A DNA stretch of 64,000 nucleotides from an uncultured Clostridia bacterium (GCA_945863885.1 CAMAZY010000004.1:45071-109070); one strand, 5' to 3'. Shown: positions 8,525 to 17,772, numbered from the stretch's first letter. Program-made: numbers and translations. The notes: generated by a model not told the origin, from the letters alone.

Positions 8525-9646
8525 TCAATTTTTCTTCGCTTTTTCAAGGTAAAAACTCTCAAGAAATTTTGCGCTTGTTTCACTGTCATAGCCGGCTTTT
8601 CTTATCTCAGCCGTTTTATCCTGTCTTTGATACGGCATCTGGCTTTTTATTTTCTCTGCCCAGCCGTCAGCGCCTAAAGACAGCGGTAGAAACTCAACAA
8701 GCCCGGTTAAATCGCTTTCCGAAGAAACAGCATCGGACGCAAATATTGTCAGTCCGTTTGCCTGCGCTTCCACTATTGTCAACGGCAGCCCCTCAAAAAC
8801 CGACGGAAACACGAAAACGTCCATCGCATTCAGATAGTTATAAACATCGGGTACAACACCGACAAAAACCGCCGAGTCCGAAAGACCGAGCCGCCTTACT
8901 TTCTCTTTCATTTCGTCAGCAAGCTTTCCCTCGCCCAAAAGAAGAAGCTTTCCGTTGATTCCGGAGCTTTTCAGACATTGAAAGACATCGATCAGAAAGC
9001 TTTGATTTTTAAACTCATCAAACCGACCGACATGACCGATAACAAGCTCGTCGCCGAACCCATGTTTTTTTCGTATTTCCCTGCGCTTTGCTTCATCAAA
9101 TCGGAAAGCCTCACAGTCAATTCCGTTGTTGACAACCGTAACAAAACCTTTTTCATAAAGCTTATCTCCGAAAAGATAGCGTCCCGCTTTTTCTCCGCAG
9201 GCGAAGCGATCGGTACAATACCGATTCAAAAGCCGCTTACAGACTCTTCTGAAGACGCTTGTGTAACAGTTACTTTGAAGCGCCACATGGCTGTGTGCGA
9301 TCCGTACCCGAACGCCAGCTCTTTTAGCGGCATAAATCGGGAAAAGACTGAGAGCATTCATATGGCAATGAATAACCGTGAATTCTTTATGGCTGTAAAA
9401 AAATTCTTCAAGTGCTTTCATGTACCGCAAAAAATTCCTGATGCTTCTTTGTACGGGAAGACGGTATACACGGCCGCCAAGAGCTTCAATTTCATCTTCA
9501 AATTCTGCTTTTTCGGACACATGAACCAAAAAATCAAACTGAATTTTTGTCCTGTCGATTTTTCGGTAAAAATTCATCAGCATATTTTCAATGCCGCCTT
9601 TTTCCATATAGGTTACAACCTGAAGAACTCTGATAGGTTCACTCAT
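8525..9646 (-). CDS. Glycosyltransferase family 4 (GT-B)
   Basis: 373 residues from ATG 9,646. N-terminal VLQVVTYMEKGGIENM is the typical GT4 opening with the Gly-Gly loop; the C-terminal domain has IGHVGRFDEFKNQ, LLLLGEG and FVFPSVFEGLPLTIVEAQ, where the two Glu residues of the EX7E-type motif bind the donor. An in-frame ATG at 9,694 overlaps the upstream stop (ATGA) but lacks a ribosome site; the later ATG has GGAG eight bases upstream. Acts as a retaining transferase in repeat-unit assembly. Sugar specificity unknown. Confidence 0.9.
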   Translation of the reverse strand: MSEPIRVLQVVTYMEKGGIENMLMNFYRKIDRTKIQFDFLVHVSEKAEFEDEIEALGGRVYRLPVQRSIRNFLRYMKALEEFFYSHKEFTVIHCHMNALSLFPIYAAKRAGVRVRIAHSHVALQSNCYTSVFRRVCKRLLNRYCTDRFACGEKAGRYLFGDKLYEKGFVTVVNNGIDCEAFRFDEAKRREIRKKHGFGDELVIGHVGRFDEFKNQSFLIDVFQCLKSSGINGKLLLLGEGKLADEMKEKVRRLGLSDSAVFVGVVPDVYNYLNAMDVFVFPSVFEGLPLTIVEAQANGLTIFASDAVSSESDLTGLVEFLPLSLGADGWAEKIKSQMPYQRQDKTAEIRKAGYDSETSAKFLESFYLEKAKKN

Positions 9647-9690
9647 AGTTTCAACTCCATCAAAATACAAACAGCACAGCCTGTCTGATT

Positions 9691-10668
9691 TCATTTTTTT
9701 ATAATCTTCGGACTATTGATGTCAATCCAACTACCCATTTTTAGGTCCCATTCCTCGGGCTCAATTTTATTGCAGCCACCACCGTGATAAAATGTGATTT
9801 CGCCGAAATAAACCTTGCCGTCAACATTGTAAAGGTCAACCCGGCAAAACGGAAACGGTTCGGAAAGCTTCCGGGCAATTTCAACCATGCGTTCAAAATT
9901 CTCAGGCTTCTCAATTTTCCCGTCCGAATTCGGTCTTGTTTCATAAACAGGCAAAAGATTGAACTGCATATCATAAATGTTTCTCGGATAATCGTGATTG
10001 TAAGTGCTGTCCGCATTCATCACGCCGACGTCAAGAAAAAGCAGCTTCGGCTCTCCGTCAAAGCACATGAACTTATAATCAAGCGGTAAATTTCCGTTTT
10101 TATCCCGAATTATTTTTTCGACAACAATTTTTCTGTCAATATTTTTGTAATTCCATTCATGAGACAGAACAAAAGCATTGTGATTGAAGATATATTTCAG
10201 CCTTTTTTTTGCCATTCTGAGTTGGGAATCACTCATCGGATTTTTCGGATCATAAAAGATATGTCCGCCTGAATTATGATTGCACTTGATAACAACTTCT
10301 TCATGATACTTGGACACATCAAGCTGTCTGATATCGATAAGCACATCAAGCTGGGGAATGAGAATATCTTCGTATCCGCAGTCTTTCACATAGTCTCTGA
10401 CCGCATATTTATCCGAGCAAACGGTAAGCATCGGGTCACGGTTATTCAGCTTCAGCCACCAGACCTTTTCATCAAAATACTTCGGATTTTCAAGGTTAAG
10501 ATCTTTTCCGGTGTAAAGCTTGTAAAACCATTTTGCGTAATGCTCCTCACTCCATACCGCACCGAGAAATGAGGCGACATTGTATTTTAAAGATGTATAC
10601 AAATAATCGATTGTTCCGCCTTTACCCGAAAGATTGGAAATTGTATCTTTAATTTTCGAAAGTATCAT
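9691..10668 (-). CDS. TupA-like ATP-grasp family protein
   Basis: 325 residues. The order NPKYFDEKVWWLKLNNRDP, CSDKYAVRDYV, the ATP-binding VVIKCNHNSGG near 125 and the metal-binding region PFCRVDLYNVDGKVYFGEITFYHGGG near the C-terminus match the TupA-like ATP-grasp family named after Bacillus teichuronopeptide synthesis. ATP-grasp enzymes join a carboxylate to an amine; with a GalNAcA-type uronic acid made by the next two genes, amidation of the uronic carboxylate with an amino acid is a reasonable guess. Start is ATG with AAGGAG eight bases upstream; its start overlaps the stop of the epimerase gene. Confidence 0.85.
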   Translation of the reverse strand: MILSKIKDTISNLSGKGGTIDYLYTSLKYNVASFLGAVWSEEHYAKWFYKLYTGKDLNLENPKYFDEKVWWLKLNNRDPMLTVCSDKYAVRDYVKDCGYEDILIPQLDVLIDIRQLDVSKYHEEVVIKCNHNSGGHIFYDPKNPMSDSQLRMAKKRLKYIFNHNAFVLSHEWNYKNIDRKIVVEKIIRDKNGNLPLDYKFMCFDGEPKLLFLDVGVMNADSTYNHDYPRNIYDMQFNLLPVYETRPNSDGKIEKPENFERMVEIARKLSEPFPFCRVDLYNVDGKVYFGEITFYHGGGCNKIEPEEWDLKMGSWIDINSPKIIKK

Positions 10669-11642
10669 GACAAATTCTCCTTATACCACGCAATCGCAAG
10701 CCGGATTCCGTCCTCAAAGCTGTAATCCGGATCATAGCCTAAAAGCTCTCTTGCCTTTGAGATGTCAGCGTTGCTGTGCTTGATGTCGCCCGCTCTGTCC
10801 GGTCCGAAAATCGGCTCCGTGTCCTTTCCGAGCGCCTTTGTCAGATGATAGTAAATATCAATCAGATACTCTCTGCCGCCGTAGGCGATATTGAACGCTT
10901 CACCACTTGCTTGCTTGCCGGCAAGGCAGGCTTTGAGATTCGCTTCAATGACGTTTTCAACAAACGTGAAGTCACGGCTTTGCTTTCCGTCGCCGTTGAT
11001 GGTCGGACGCTCGCCGTTCAGAAGAAGCTTAATAAACTTCGGAATGACCGCCGCATACGCTCCGTCGGGATCCTGCCGCTTTCCGAACACGTTGAAATAC
11101 CGAAGCCCGACCGTTTCGAGTCCGTAATGCATCGCATACTGTTTGCCGTACAGCTCGTCAACGTGCTTGGTCAGCGCATAGGGAGACAGGAGATTTCCCT
11201 CTCTGCCCTCTTTTTTTGGAAGATTCGGCTCGTCGCCGTAAACGGACGAGCTTGACGCATAGACAAAACGTTTGACCTTGTTCTGCCGTGCCGCCTCCAT
11301 CATATTGAGCGTGCCGCCGATGTTGACCTTTTCGTAATAAAGCGGCATTTCAATGCTTCTGGGCACACTGCCCCACGCCGCCTGATTGAGAACGTAATCC
11401 ACACCCTCGCACGCTTTCATGCAGGTGTCAAGGTCGGTGATGTCTCCCTTGATAAAGGTATAACGGGGGTTCGAAAGAAACAAATCGACATTTTTCTGCT
11501 TACCCGTTGAAAGATTGTCCAGACACCGGACGGTATAACCCATGTTGAGAATCGCTTCGCAAAGATTCGAACCGATAAAGCCCGCTCCGCCCGTTACGAG
11601 AAAAACGGTGTCCTTCGGAAATACAAGATGCTGATAGCCCAT
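10665..11642 (-). CDS. UDP-N-acetylglucosamine/UDP-GlcNAcA C4-epimerase (WbpP/TviC type)
   Basis: Extended short-chain dehydrogenase/reductase, 325 residues. Seen: NAD-binding TGGAGFIGSNL near 18-28, the Ser triad region YASSSSVYGD, the catalytic YALTK (YxxxK), and the WbpP-like N-terminal extension before the Rossmann fold. WbpP and TviC epimerise the C4 of N-acetylhexosamine or N-acetylhexosaminuronate nucleotides. Directly followed by its usual partner, a UDP-GlcNAc 6-dehydrogenase encoded upstream, so the two likely supply UDP-GalNAcA. ATG has GGAGG upstream; the stop overlaps the next start by four bases. Confidence 0.92.
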   Translation of the reverse strand: MGYQHLVFPKDTVFLVTGGAGFIGSNLCEAILNMGYTVRCLDNLSTGKQKNVDLFLSNPRYTFIKGDITDLDTCMKACEGVDYVLNQAAWGSVPRSIEMPLYYEKVNIGGTLNMMEAARQNKVKRFVYASSSSVYGDEPNLPKKEGREGNLLSPYALTKHVDELYGKQYAMHYGLETVGLRYFNVFGKRQDPDGAYAAVIPKFIKLLLNGERPTINGDGKQSRDFTFVENVIEANLKACLAGKQASGEAFNIAYGGREYLIDIYYHLTKALGKDTEPIFGPDRAGDIKHSNADISKARELLGYDPDYSFEDGIRLAIAWYKENLS

Positions 11643-11645
11643 ATC

Positions 11646-12956
11646 TTATAACCTCCAGTAAGTGAAGCCTGCGTTTTCAAATTCGTTTTTGTCAAGAATG
11701 CCTTTGACATCAGCAAGAATACCTTTTCCGCCCTTGAAAAGCGCCGAAATGTCGGCAAGCGAAAGCTTTTTGAACTCGTCGTGCGCCACGGCAAGAATCA
11801 CGGCGTCGCAGTCTTTGATACTGTCAAGAGAAGTAAACTCGAGTCCGTATTCCTTTTTTGCACCTGCCTTGTCCGCAACGGGATCGCAGAGTACAGGCTT
11901 GATTCCGTACTCGGAAAGCTCGTTTACAATGTCGATGACCCTTGTGTTTCTTGTATCGGGGCAGTTTTCCTTAAAGGTGAAGCCCAAAACGGCAACCATG
12001 GCATCTTTTATCGTGCTTCCGCTTTTCGCAAGAAGCTTGACGAGCGACTGCACAACGTACTGACCCATGTCATCGTTGATGCGTCTGCCCGAAAGAATGA
12101 CCTGACTGTGATAGCCGATCTGCTCGGCCTTGTACGTCAGATAGTACGGGTCAACGCCGATACAGTGACCGCCGACAAGACCGGGGGCGAACTTGAGGAA
12201 ATTCCACTTCGTTCCCGCCGCCTCGAGGACGGATTTGGTGTCGATTCCGAGCTTATGGAAGATGATCGAAAGCTCGTTCATAAAGGCGATATTGATATCC
12301 CGCTGGCTGTTTTCGATGACCTTTGCCGCCTCGGCGACCCTGATGCTTTCGGCTCGGTGTACGCCGGCTTCGACAACAAGCTCATAGACCTTGGCAACCG
12401 TATCGAGCGTCTCTTCGTCCATACCCGAAACGATTTTTACGATGGATTCGAGCCGGTGTACCTTGTCGCCCGGGTTGATTCGTTCAGGGCTGTAACCGAT
12501 TTTAAAGTCAACGCCGCATGTTAAGCCCGATTCTCTTTCAAGTATCGGCACACAGATTTCCTCGGTGACGCCCGGGTAAACCGTTGATTCGTAGACAACG
12601 ACACTGCCCTTTGTGAGGTTTCTTCCGAGAATTTCGCTCGCACTCTCAACAGGAGTCAGATCCGGTGTATGGTCGGAATTAACGGGCGTGGGGACGGCAA
12701 CAATATGAAACTTCGCTTCCCGAAGCTTCGTTTCGTCGGCGGTAAATTCAACCGTACAATTTTTAATCGCTTCGTCGCCGACCTCTTTTGTCGGGTCAAC
12801 GCCGCTTTTATAAAGCTCAATTTTTTCCTTGTTGACATCAAAGCCTACGACCTTGACCTTTTTCGAAAACGCAACGGCAATCGGCATTCCGACATAGCCT
12901 AAGCCGACAAGAGAAATTTTTTCTTCGCCGCTGACAATTTTTTCATAAAGCTCCAT
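11646..12956 (-). CDS. UDP-N-acetyl-D-glucosamine 6-dehydrogenase (WbpO/TviB type)
   Basis: Oxidises the C6 of a UDP-N-acetylhexosamine to the uronic acid with two NAD+. 436 residues in the three-domain layout of nucleotide-sugar dehydrogenases: Rossmann motif LVGLGYVGMPIA near 16-27, VPTPV near 90, YESTVYPG, the helical linker with KWNFLKFAPGLVGGHCIG carrying the catalytic Cys (GGHCIGVDPYY, about 268), and the C-terminal UDP-binding domain with GFTFKENCPDTRNT. The sequence style (GVDPTKEV, NPGDK) is that of the Vi-antigen TviB group rather than UDP-glucose dehydrogenase. Its ATG abuts the TAA of the preceding gene; GGAGG lies inside that gene's end. Confidence 0.93.
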   Translation of the reverse strand: MELYEKIVSGEEKISLVGLGYVGMPIAVAFSKKVKVVGFDVNKEKIELYKSGVDPTKEVGDEAIKNCTVEFTADETKLREAKFHIVAVPTPVNSDHTPDLTPVESASEILGRNLTKGSVVVYESTVYPGVTEEICVPILERESGLTCGVDFKIGYSPERINPGDKVHRLESIVKIVSGMDEETLDTVAKVYELVVEAGVHRAESIRVAEAAKVIENSQRDINIAFMNELSIIFHKLGIDTKSVLEAAGTKWNFLKFAPGLVGGHCIGVDPYYLTYKAEQIGYHSQVILSGRRINDDMGQYVVQSLVKLLAKSGSTIKDAMVAVLGFTFKENCPDTRNTRVIDIVNELSEYGIKPVLCDPVADKAGAKKEYGLEFTSLDSIKDCDAVILAVAHDEFKKLSLADISALFKGGKGILADVKGILDKNEFENAGFTYWRL

Positions 12957-14051
12957 TTATTTTCTACCTCCGTAAAGGGCGATTTTTTCCTTATAGGCTT
13001 CCACGACCCGCTGTCTGTCAAATTCGTTCTGCATTTTTTCGCGGCCGAGTCTGCCCATTTCGGCTCTTTCTTCCGCCGTCATTTCGGCAAAGCGCACAAT
13101 GGCATCATACAGGCTTTCGGTGTCTCTCGGCTGAAAGCCGATACCCGTTTTTCCGTCGTCAAACGTTTCCCGGCACCCGGATATGTCACTTGCCAAAACA
13201 GGTCTGCCGCTGGAAGCCGCCTCCAAAAGCACGTTCGCCATGCCCTCATGATAGGACGGAAGAATGACTGCATGGCTGTTTTTGACGAACGAGTGAACGT
13301 CCTCCTGCCAGCCGAGATAATAAATGCCGCCGTCGTCGGTGAAGCTGTCTTTGAGCTGCTCGCACTCTTTTTCGCACCAGCCGATGATGTCAAGCGTCAG
13401 ATCGGGCTGGGTTTCTCTTGCTTTTCGGACAGCGTCGCAAAGCTCAAAAATGCCCTTGTCTTTCATCATGCGTCCGACAAACAACAGCTTTGTGCCTTTT
13501 TCGTCCGGGTACGGCTCAAACGGGTGCTTTTCAAGATTAACGCCCGAGCCGGAAACCACGACGTGCTTTCCGGCAGCGACTTTCATTTTGTCAAACTTCT
13601 CGGAATGTTCTTTGTTTTGCAGAAACAGACAGGAAATCTTCCTTGTGGCGTAGCGGTACAAAAGAACGATTGCCGTTTCAAAAAGCTTCCCTTTTTCGAA
13701 CGCACCGCCCATGCCCGTAATCGTCGAAATATACGGTACTTTCTTCGCCGCACAGGCGATTCCGCCGTAAAGAGCGGGCTTTATCGTGTAGGTTAAAACA
13801 ACGTCGGGCGAAAGCTCTTTTAAAATCCGCTTGTAAATTCGGATAAGCTTATATTCCTTTATCGGGTTCATACCGTACTGCGTAATCGGCGTTTCGATAA
13901 TTTTGCAGCCCATTTTCTCGAACACTTCTGCGTGCTCCTGTCTCGGCATGGAAAGATAAACCTCGTTACCGTCATCGACAAGAGACTTTAAAAGCTCCAT
14001 TCGGAAATAATAGAGCGTGACCTCATGATTGACAAGAAAAAGTATTTTCAT
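12957..14051 (-). CDS. Glycosyltransferase family 4, PglA/CapM-like
   Basis: 364-residue GT-B enzyme. It starts MKILFLVNHEVTLYYFRMEL, with ITGMGGAF and later LFVGRMMKDKGI, DIIGWCEKE and LPSYHEGMANVLLEAA (donor-binding Glu pair). This combination is characteristic of the group that includes PglA, which adds GalNAc to a bacillosamine-type lipid-linked first sugar. Neighbouring CapD/PglF-like dehydratase supports transfer onto a dideoxy-amino first sugar, but the true donor is not shown by sequence. Start ATG with GGAGGA upstream. Confidence 0.88.
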   Translation of the reverse strand: MKILFLVNHEVTLYYFRMELLKSLVDDGNEVYLSMPRQEHAEVFEKMGCKIIETPITQYGMNPIKEYKLIRIYKRILKELSPDVVLTYTIKPALYGGIACAAKKVPYISTITGMGGAFEKGKLFETAIVLLYRYATRKISCLFLQNKEHSEKFDKMKVAAGKHVVVSGSGVNLEKHPFEPYPDEKGTKLLFVGRMMKDKGIFELCDAVRKARETQPDLTLDIIGWCEKECEQLKDSFTDDGGIYYLGWQEDVHSFVKNSHAVILPSYHEGMANVLLEAASSGRPVLASDISGCRETFDDGKTGIGFQPRDTESLYDAIVRFAEMTAEERAEMGRLGREKMQNEFDRQRVVEAYKEKIALYGGRK

Positions 14052-14066
14052 GTTCTTCCTCCTGCT

Positions 14067-15950
14067 TTATGCGGTGACCCGTGCGTTTTCGTCATTGAAT
14101 TCCTTGACGACACTGTGAATCTCGTCTCTTATCTCTTCCTGCGTCATTTTTTCCGCATTTCTGAGAACTTCAAGATGCGACAGCAGCTCTTCTTTTGACA
14201 CCTTGGACGGATGACCGATGAAAATCAGGTCATTTGGCGTTTTTTCGATTCCCTCGGTGTTCAAAAGCAGTTCTTCAAAAAGCTTTTCGCCCGGGCGAAG
14301 TCCTGTATATTCAATCTTGATATCCACATCAGGCTCAAAGCCCGAAAGCTTGATCATATTTCTTGCAAGGTCGTCGATTCTGACCGGGTCGCCCATGTCG
14401 AGCACGAAGATTTCGCCGCCCTTGGCGTAGGAGCCTGCCTGAAGAACAAGCGAAACCGCCTCGGGAATTGTCATGAAATAACGGATAATATCCTTGTGGG
14501 TGACGGTGACGGGACCGCCGTGCTCAATCTGCTTTTTGAAAAGCGGAATGACACTGCCGTTCGAGCCTAAAACGTTGCCGAAGCGAACGGCAACAAAATC
14601 CGTGTCGGAGTTATCGTTCATCATTTCGATAATCAACTCGCACATTCTTTTCGATGCGCCCATGACGTTCGTCGGGTTGACCGCCTTATCGGTCGAAATC
14701 AGTACCATTTTTTCCACCCCGTATTCAGACGCCGCAGAAGCAACATTGAACGTTCCGAATACGTTATTCTTGATGGCCTCCGCCGGAGAATCTTCCATCA
14801 GCGGAACATGCTTATGCGCCGCCGCATGGAAAACAAGATCCGGACGATATTGTTCGAAAAGATCACGCACTCTTTCCTTATCTCTGACAGAGCCTATCAG
14901 CACGGTCAGATTAAGGTTCGGAAAATTATGCCGTAATTCCTGCTGAATCTGGTAAGCGTTATTTTCGTAAATATCGAAAATAATCAGCCTTTCCGGAGCG
15001 TACTTTGCAATCTGACGGCAAAGCTCACTGCCGATTGATCCGCCGCCGCCCGTAACAAGCACAATTTTATCTTTTATGTAACCGCTGATCTCGTCAAGAT
15101 TGATTTTGATGCTGTCCCGTCCGAGAAGATCCTCTACGTCAACCTTCCGGATTTTCTGAATATCGACCTCGCCGTTGGCAAGCTGATAAATGCCGGGGAG
15201 CGTCATGATCTGACAGTCTGTCTTTTGACATATATTGATGATTTCACGCTTCTGAAGAGCCGTTGCCGAGGGCATCGCCACGATAATTTCCTCGACGTTA
15301 TATTTTTTACAGTTTTCTTCGATTGTTTCTCTTCCGCCGACGACCTTGACGCCGTTTAAGAACCGTCCCTGCTTCATTTTGTCGTCGTCAATGATACAGA
15401 CGATCTTATTTTCGGAGTAAGCACTGTTTTTCAGCTCTCTTACAACAATATCTCCGCTTGTTCCCGCTCCGATAAGCATGGTTCGCCTTTGCTTTTTCAG
15501 TGTTGTCGAGGTCAGCATTCTTGTGATCCGGTTCGCAAATCGGGTCACGCACACCGCCGCAATAAAGAACAAAAGCTTCATGAGCATATAGCTTCTCGGC
15601 ATGCGGATATGAAAAACAAAAGCATAGATCATCTCTGCACAAACCGTAACAATACAGGCGGAAATAATCCGCAAAAGCTCGCCGACTCCGGCATAGGCCC
15701 AAACCGTGCTGTACAGCCGGAAAGCGGCAAAAATCAAAATCGTCGCCACGGTCGAAAAAAGCATCAGCGACTTGAAGTTATCGAGAAAACCCGAAGCCAC
15801 CAGCACGAAATAATCAAACTCAAACCGTGTAAACAATGCGCCGAAGCCCGCCAGATTGACTACAAAGGCGTCGACCGCAATCGAGATCAGAATCAAAATC
15901 GGTTTGGCTCTTTTTTTTATTTGATTTCGTTTTAACGTTTTTTCTTCCAT
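14067..15950 (-). CDS. Membrane-bound UDP-N-acetylhexosamine 4,6-dehydratase (CapD/WbpM/PglF type)
   Basis: About 627 residues from ATG 15,950. Four or five N-terminal membrane segments are followed by two Rossmann-like domains: LIGAGTSGDIVVREL and the catalytic SDR domain with VTGGGGSIGSELC. In the active-site helix the usual YxxxK Tyr is Met (NVMGASKR), as in WbpM/PglF-type dehydratases, and STDKAVNP precedes it. The enzyme makes UDP-4-keto-6-deoxy sugar, first step to bacillosamine, FucNAc or QuiNAc. No aminotransferase or reductase for the next step is in the window. An upstream ATG (15,977) overlaps the previous stop but has no ribosome site; the chosen one has AGGGTG. Confidence 0.92.
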   Translation of the reverse strand: MEEKTLKRNQIKKRAKPILILISIAVDAFVVNLAGFGALFTRFEFDYFVLVASGFLDNFKSLMLFSTVATILIFAAFRLYSTVWAYAGVGELLRIISACIVTVCAEMIYAFVFHIRMPRSYMLMKLLFFIAAVCVTRFANRITRMLTSTTLKKQRRTMLIGAGTSGDIVVRELKNSAYSENKIVCIIDDDKMKQGRFLNGVKVVGGRETIEENCKKYNVEEIIVAMPSATALQKREIINICQKTDCQIMTLPGIYQLANGEVDIQKIRKVDVEDLLGRDSIKINLDEISGYIKDKIVLVTGGGGSIGSELCRQIAKYAPERLIIFDIYENNAYQIQQELRHNFPNLNLTVLIGSVRDKERVRDLFEQYRPDLVFHAAAHKHVPLMEDSPAEAIKNNVFGTFNVASAASEYGVEKMVLISTDKAVNPTNVMGASKRMCELIIEMMNDNSDTDFVAVRFGNVLGSNGSVIPLFKKQIEHGGPVTVTHKDIIRYFMTIPEAVSLVLQAGSYAKGGEIFVLDMGDPVRIDDLARNMIKLSGFEPDVDIKIEYTGLRPGEKLFEELLLNTEGIEKTPNDLIFIGHPSKVSKEELLSHLEVLRNAEKMTQEEIRDEIHSVVKEFNDENARVTA

Positions 15951-15973
15951 TTTAACACACCCTGAAAACAGAT

Positions 15974-17605
15974 TCATTTTTTCATTTTTTCATAAGCCTT
16001 CATCAACGAAGGCCTTAGCTTTCTGCATTTGCGCCAGAAAAGCTCATAAGCTTTCCAGCGTAGCTTTTCTCCCGATATTTTTTCTCCCTTTCTGTAAAAA
16101 GCACAGCAGACGGCAATCAACTGCTCTTTTCCGATCGGCCCTTCCACAAAGGTCTGACTGTCCCCCGCAAAATACAAACCGTTCCGGTCTTTTTTTATTA
16201 CACGGTGCAAAACATAGGCTCCGTTTTTTCTTTTGTATAAAACAACGTCTCCTTTTTTCGGCTCATTTTCGATGGCGGTAAGCTCAACGCTGTCTCTTCC
16301 GGGAACCAAAAACGGCGTCATACTGCTGCCCGTCACTTTCAAAACGGCAGTCTTTCCGCCTTCGAGCCTGCTGATCACGGCGCCGATAACAGCATCGTCA
16401 AATTCACGGTTTTCACCGGAAGATATAAGACCGTAAGCTTCGAACTGTCGGATTCTTTCAGACGCAATTTTCATCGACTGTCCCGTTGATTTTACGCCGT
16501 TTGTGCGTTCAAAATAAGAAAACAGCCTCTTCAACGAGTAATACGGATAAAGCCACCTTCTGCCGTTCATTCCGGGATAAGCCGACTCAAGCTCGATGAA
16601 GCTTACAAAGGCTCTTTTCGCCGCACTTTTACCGACGCTTCTTTCGCCCCGAACCGCCGAGAGTGTCAAAGCCGCACTGTGCGTCCTTTCGGCTGTACTT
16701 TTTCCGAAAACCCCCGCCGAAAGGACATCCGCAAGTAGCTTTTCAAAATTCACTTCCCGACCGGCAAACACCTGCGGACAAAACGCCGTCAGTCCGAAGT
16801 ATTCTTTTCCGATTCTGAAGATATCGGCGGCAAAGCCGTCAGCGGAAATTTCGCAAAGCTTTTTGAAAACATAATCAAAATCAATTTCGTTAAAATATGT
16901 CTTGCAAAACAAAAGAATATCACAAATCTGCCGTATACCGAAGCCGCTTCTTATGTAATGCTTGAGCACATGGCAAAAAAGATACAGCAAATTGTCCGTA
17001 GGATCGAGCGTCCTGATGGCAACGCCTTGCACCTGCGTGGTTTTAACACGCTTGCGGCTGTCGGCAAAAAAAACGTCCATTTTTTCGCTGATCCGATCAC
17101 CGGGAAGAAAGAAAACCGTCTGTGCCTCCACGACAAGTCCGCTTGCCTCATCGTAGACCGTAATCTGATTTTCGTTTTCGGTTTTTATCCGAAAACCGTT
17201 TTTTTCGCATATACCGAAAAAAAGCTTCCTTTCACTTTCGGTAAGAATCAGATCCTCATCACTTGAGGGTCTGAGCTCGGGTTCGGGGTAAAGGCACCGT
17301 AAGGTAATCCCCTTTACGCAAACGGGAACCGCACCGGCGTCCGCAAGCTCCTGATAAAGCTTCAAAAACCGTTCGGTCTTTCTTGTCTGCAATATCGTCC
17401 CCGCAATAACCGCCTTTTTGCTTTTTTCGAGAATGTCATCGGCTCCGTTCCGTCTTTTCAAGGCAGAAAAGCAGATTCCGAACATATTCTGTGCTACGGA
17501 AAGACGCAGTATCTCGGCTTCATAAGCCACTTTTTCTTCGGATTGGGCTGTTCCGAAAAGATATTCGCCGATAAGCTTCAAAAAAACAGACTCTTGTTCG
17601 GTCAC
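15974..17605 (-). CDS. Nucleotidyltransferase-fold protein fused to S26/S24-like signal-peptidase domain
   Basis: 543 residues; first gene of the polysaccharide operon. The N-terminal two thirds resemble the uncharacterised nucleotidyltransferase family PF14907: VKGITLRCLYPEPELRPSSDEDLIL (about 98-122) has the conserved Lys-Gly, Arg and Asp-x-Asp pattern, though the first Asp of DxD is followed by Glu. The C-terminal part (about 395-500) is a signal-peptidase/LexA-like fold: VTGSSMTPFLVPG holds the presumed catalytic Ser, GDVVLYK follows, and YVLHRVI has His at the place of the general-base Lys, as in SipW/eukaryotic-type signal peptidases. No membrane anchor is visible. GTG start with GGAGGT six bases upstream. 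The fused function is unknown. Confidence 0.75.
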   Translation of the reverse strand: MTEQESVFLKLIGEYLFGTAQSEEKVAYEAEILRLSVAQNMFGICFSALKRRNGADDILEKSKKAVIAGTILQTRKTERFLKLYQELADAGAVPVCVKGITLRCLYPEPELRPSSDEDLILTESERKLFFGICEKNGFRIKTENENQITVYDEASGLVVEAQTVFFLPGDRISEKMDVFFADSRKRVKTTQVQGVAIRTLDPTDNLLYLFCHVLKHYIRSGFGIRQICDILLFCKTYFNEIDFDYVFKKLCEISADGFAADIFRIGKEYFGLTAFCPQVFAGREVNFEKLLADVLSAGVFGKSTAERTHSAALTLSAVRGERSVGKSAAKRAFVSFIELESAYPGMNGRRWLYPYYSLKRLFSYFERTNGVKSTGQSMKIASERIRQFEAYGLISSGENREFDDAVIGAVISRLEGGKTAVLKVTGSSMTPFLVPGRDSVELTAIENEPKKGDVVLYKRKNGAYVLHRVIKKDRNGLYFAGDSQTFVEGPIGKEQLIAVCCAFYRKGEKISGEKLRWKAYELFWRKCRKLRPSLMKAYEKMKK

Positions 17606-17645
17606 AGCGCACCTCCGACAATTTATTACAAAATCATACAGTATA

Positions 17646-17674
17646 AATATAGCAAAAAAATTAAGAATTGTAAA
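17646..17674 (-). promoter_or_regulatory. Sigma-A promoter of the exopolysaccharide operon
   Basis: On the minus strand TTTACA (17,669-17,674) and TATATT (17,646-17,651) are separated by exactly 17 bases in an AT-rich spacer. The GTG of the first operon gene is about 40 bases further on. No gene lies between it and the terminator of the upstream unit, so it should drive the whole 17-kb operon. Confidence 0.8.
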
Positions 17675-17730
17675 GGACTTCTCTGTATGAAATCAATAAT
17701 TAGCATTAACAAATTTTGTAAGAAAGACAC

Positions 17731-17761
17731 AAAAAAACGACAGTGTTCGAAAAAAACACTG
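17731..17761 (-). terminator. Intrinsic terminator after the second VanZ-like gene
   Basis: A seven-base stem CAGTGTT/AACACTG with a seven-base loop (17,741-17,761) is followed on the minus strand by TCG and a run of seven T. It lies just after the stop at 17,773 and separates that unit from the exopolysaccharide promoter. Confidence 0.8.
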
Positions 17762-17772
17762 CCGCAGACGAA

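Noticed and set aside
11781..12524. 247-codon plus-strand frame inside the UDP-GlcNAc dehydrogenase gene
   Set aside because: Mirror frame of a well conserved enzyme gene; no start signal or family features.
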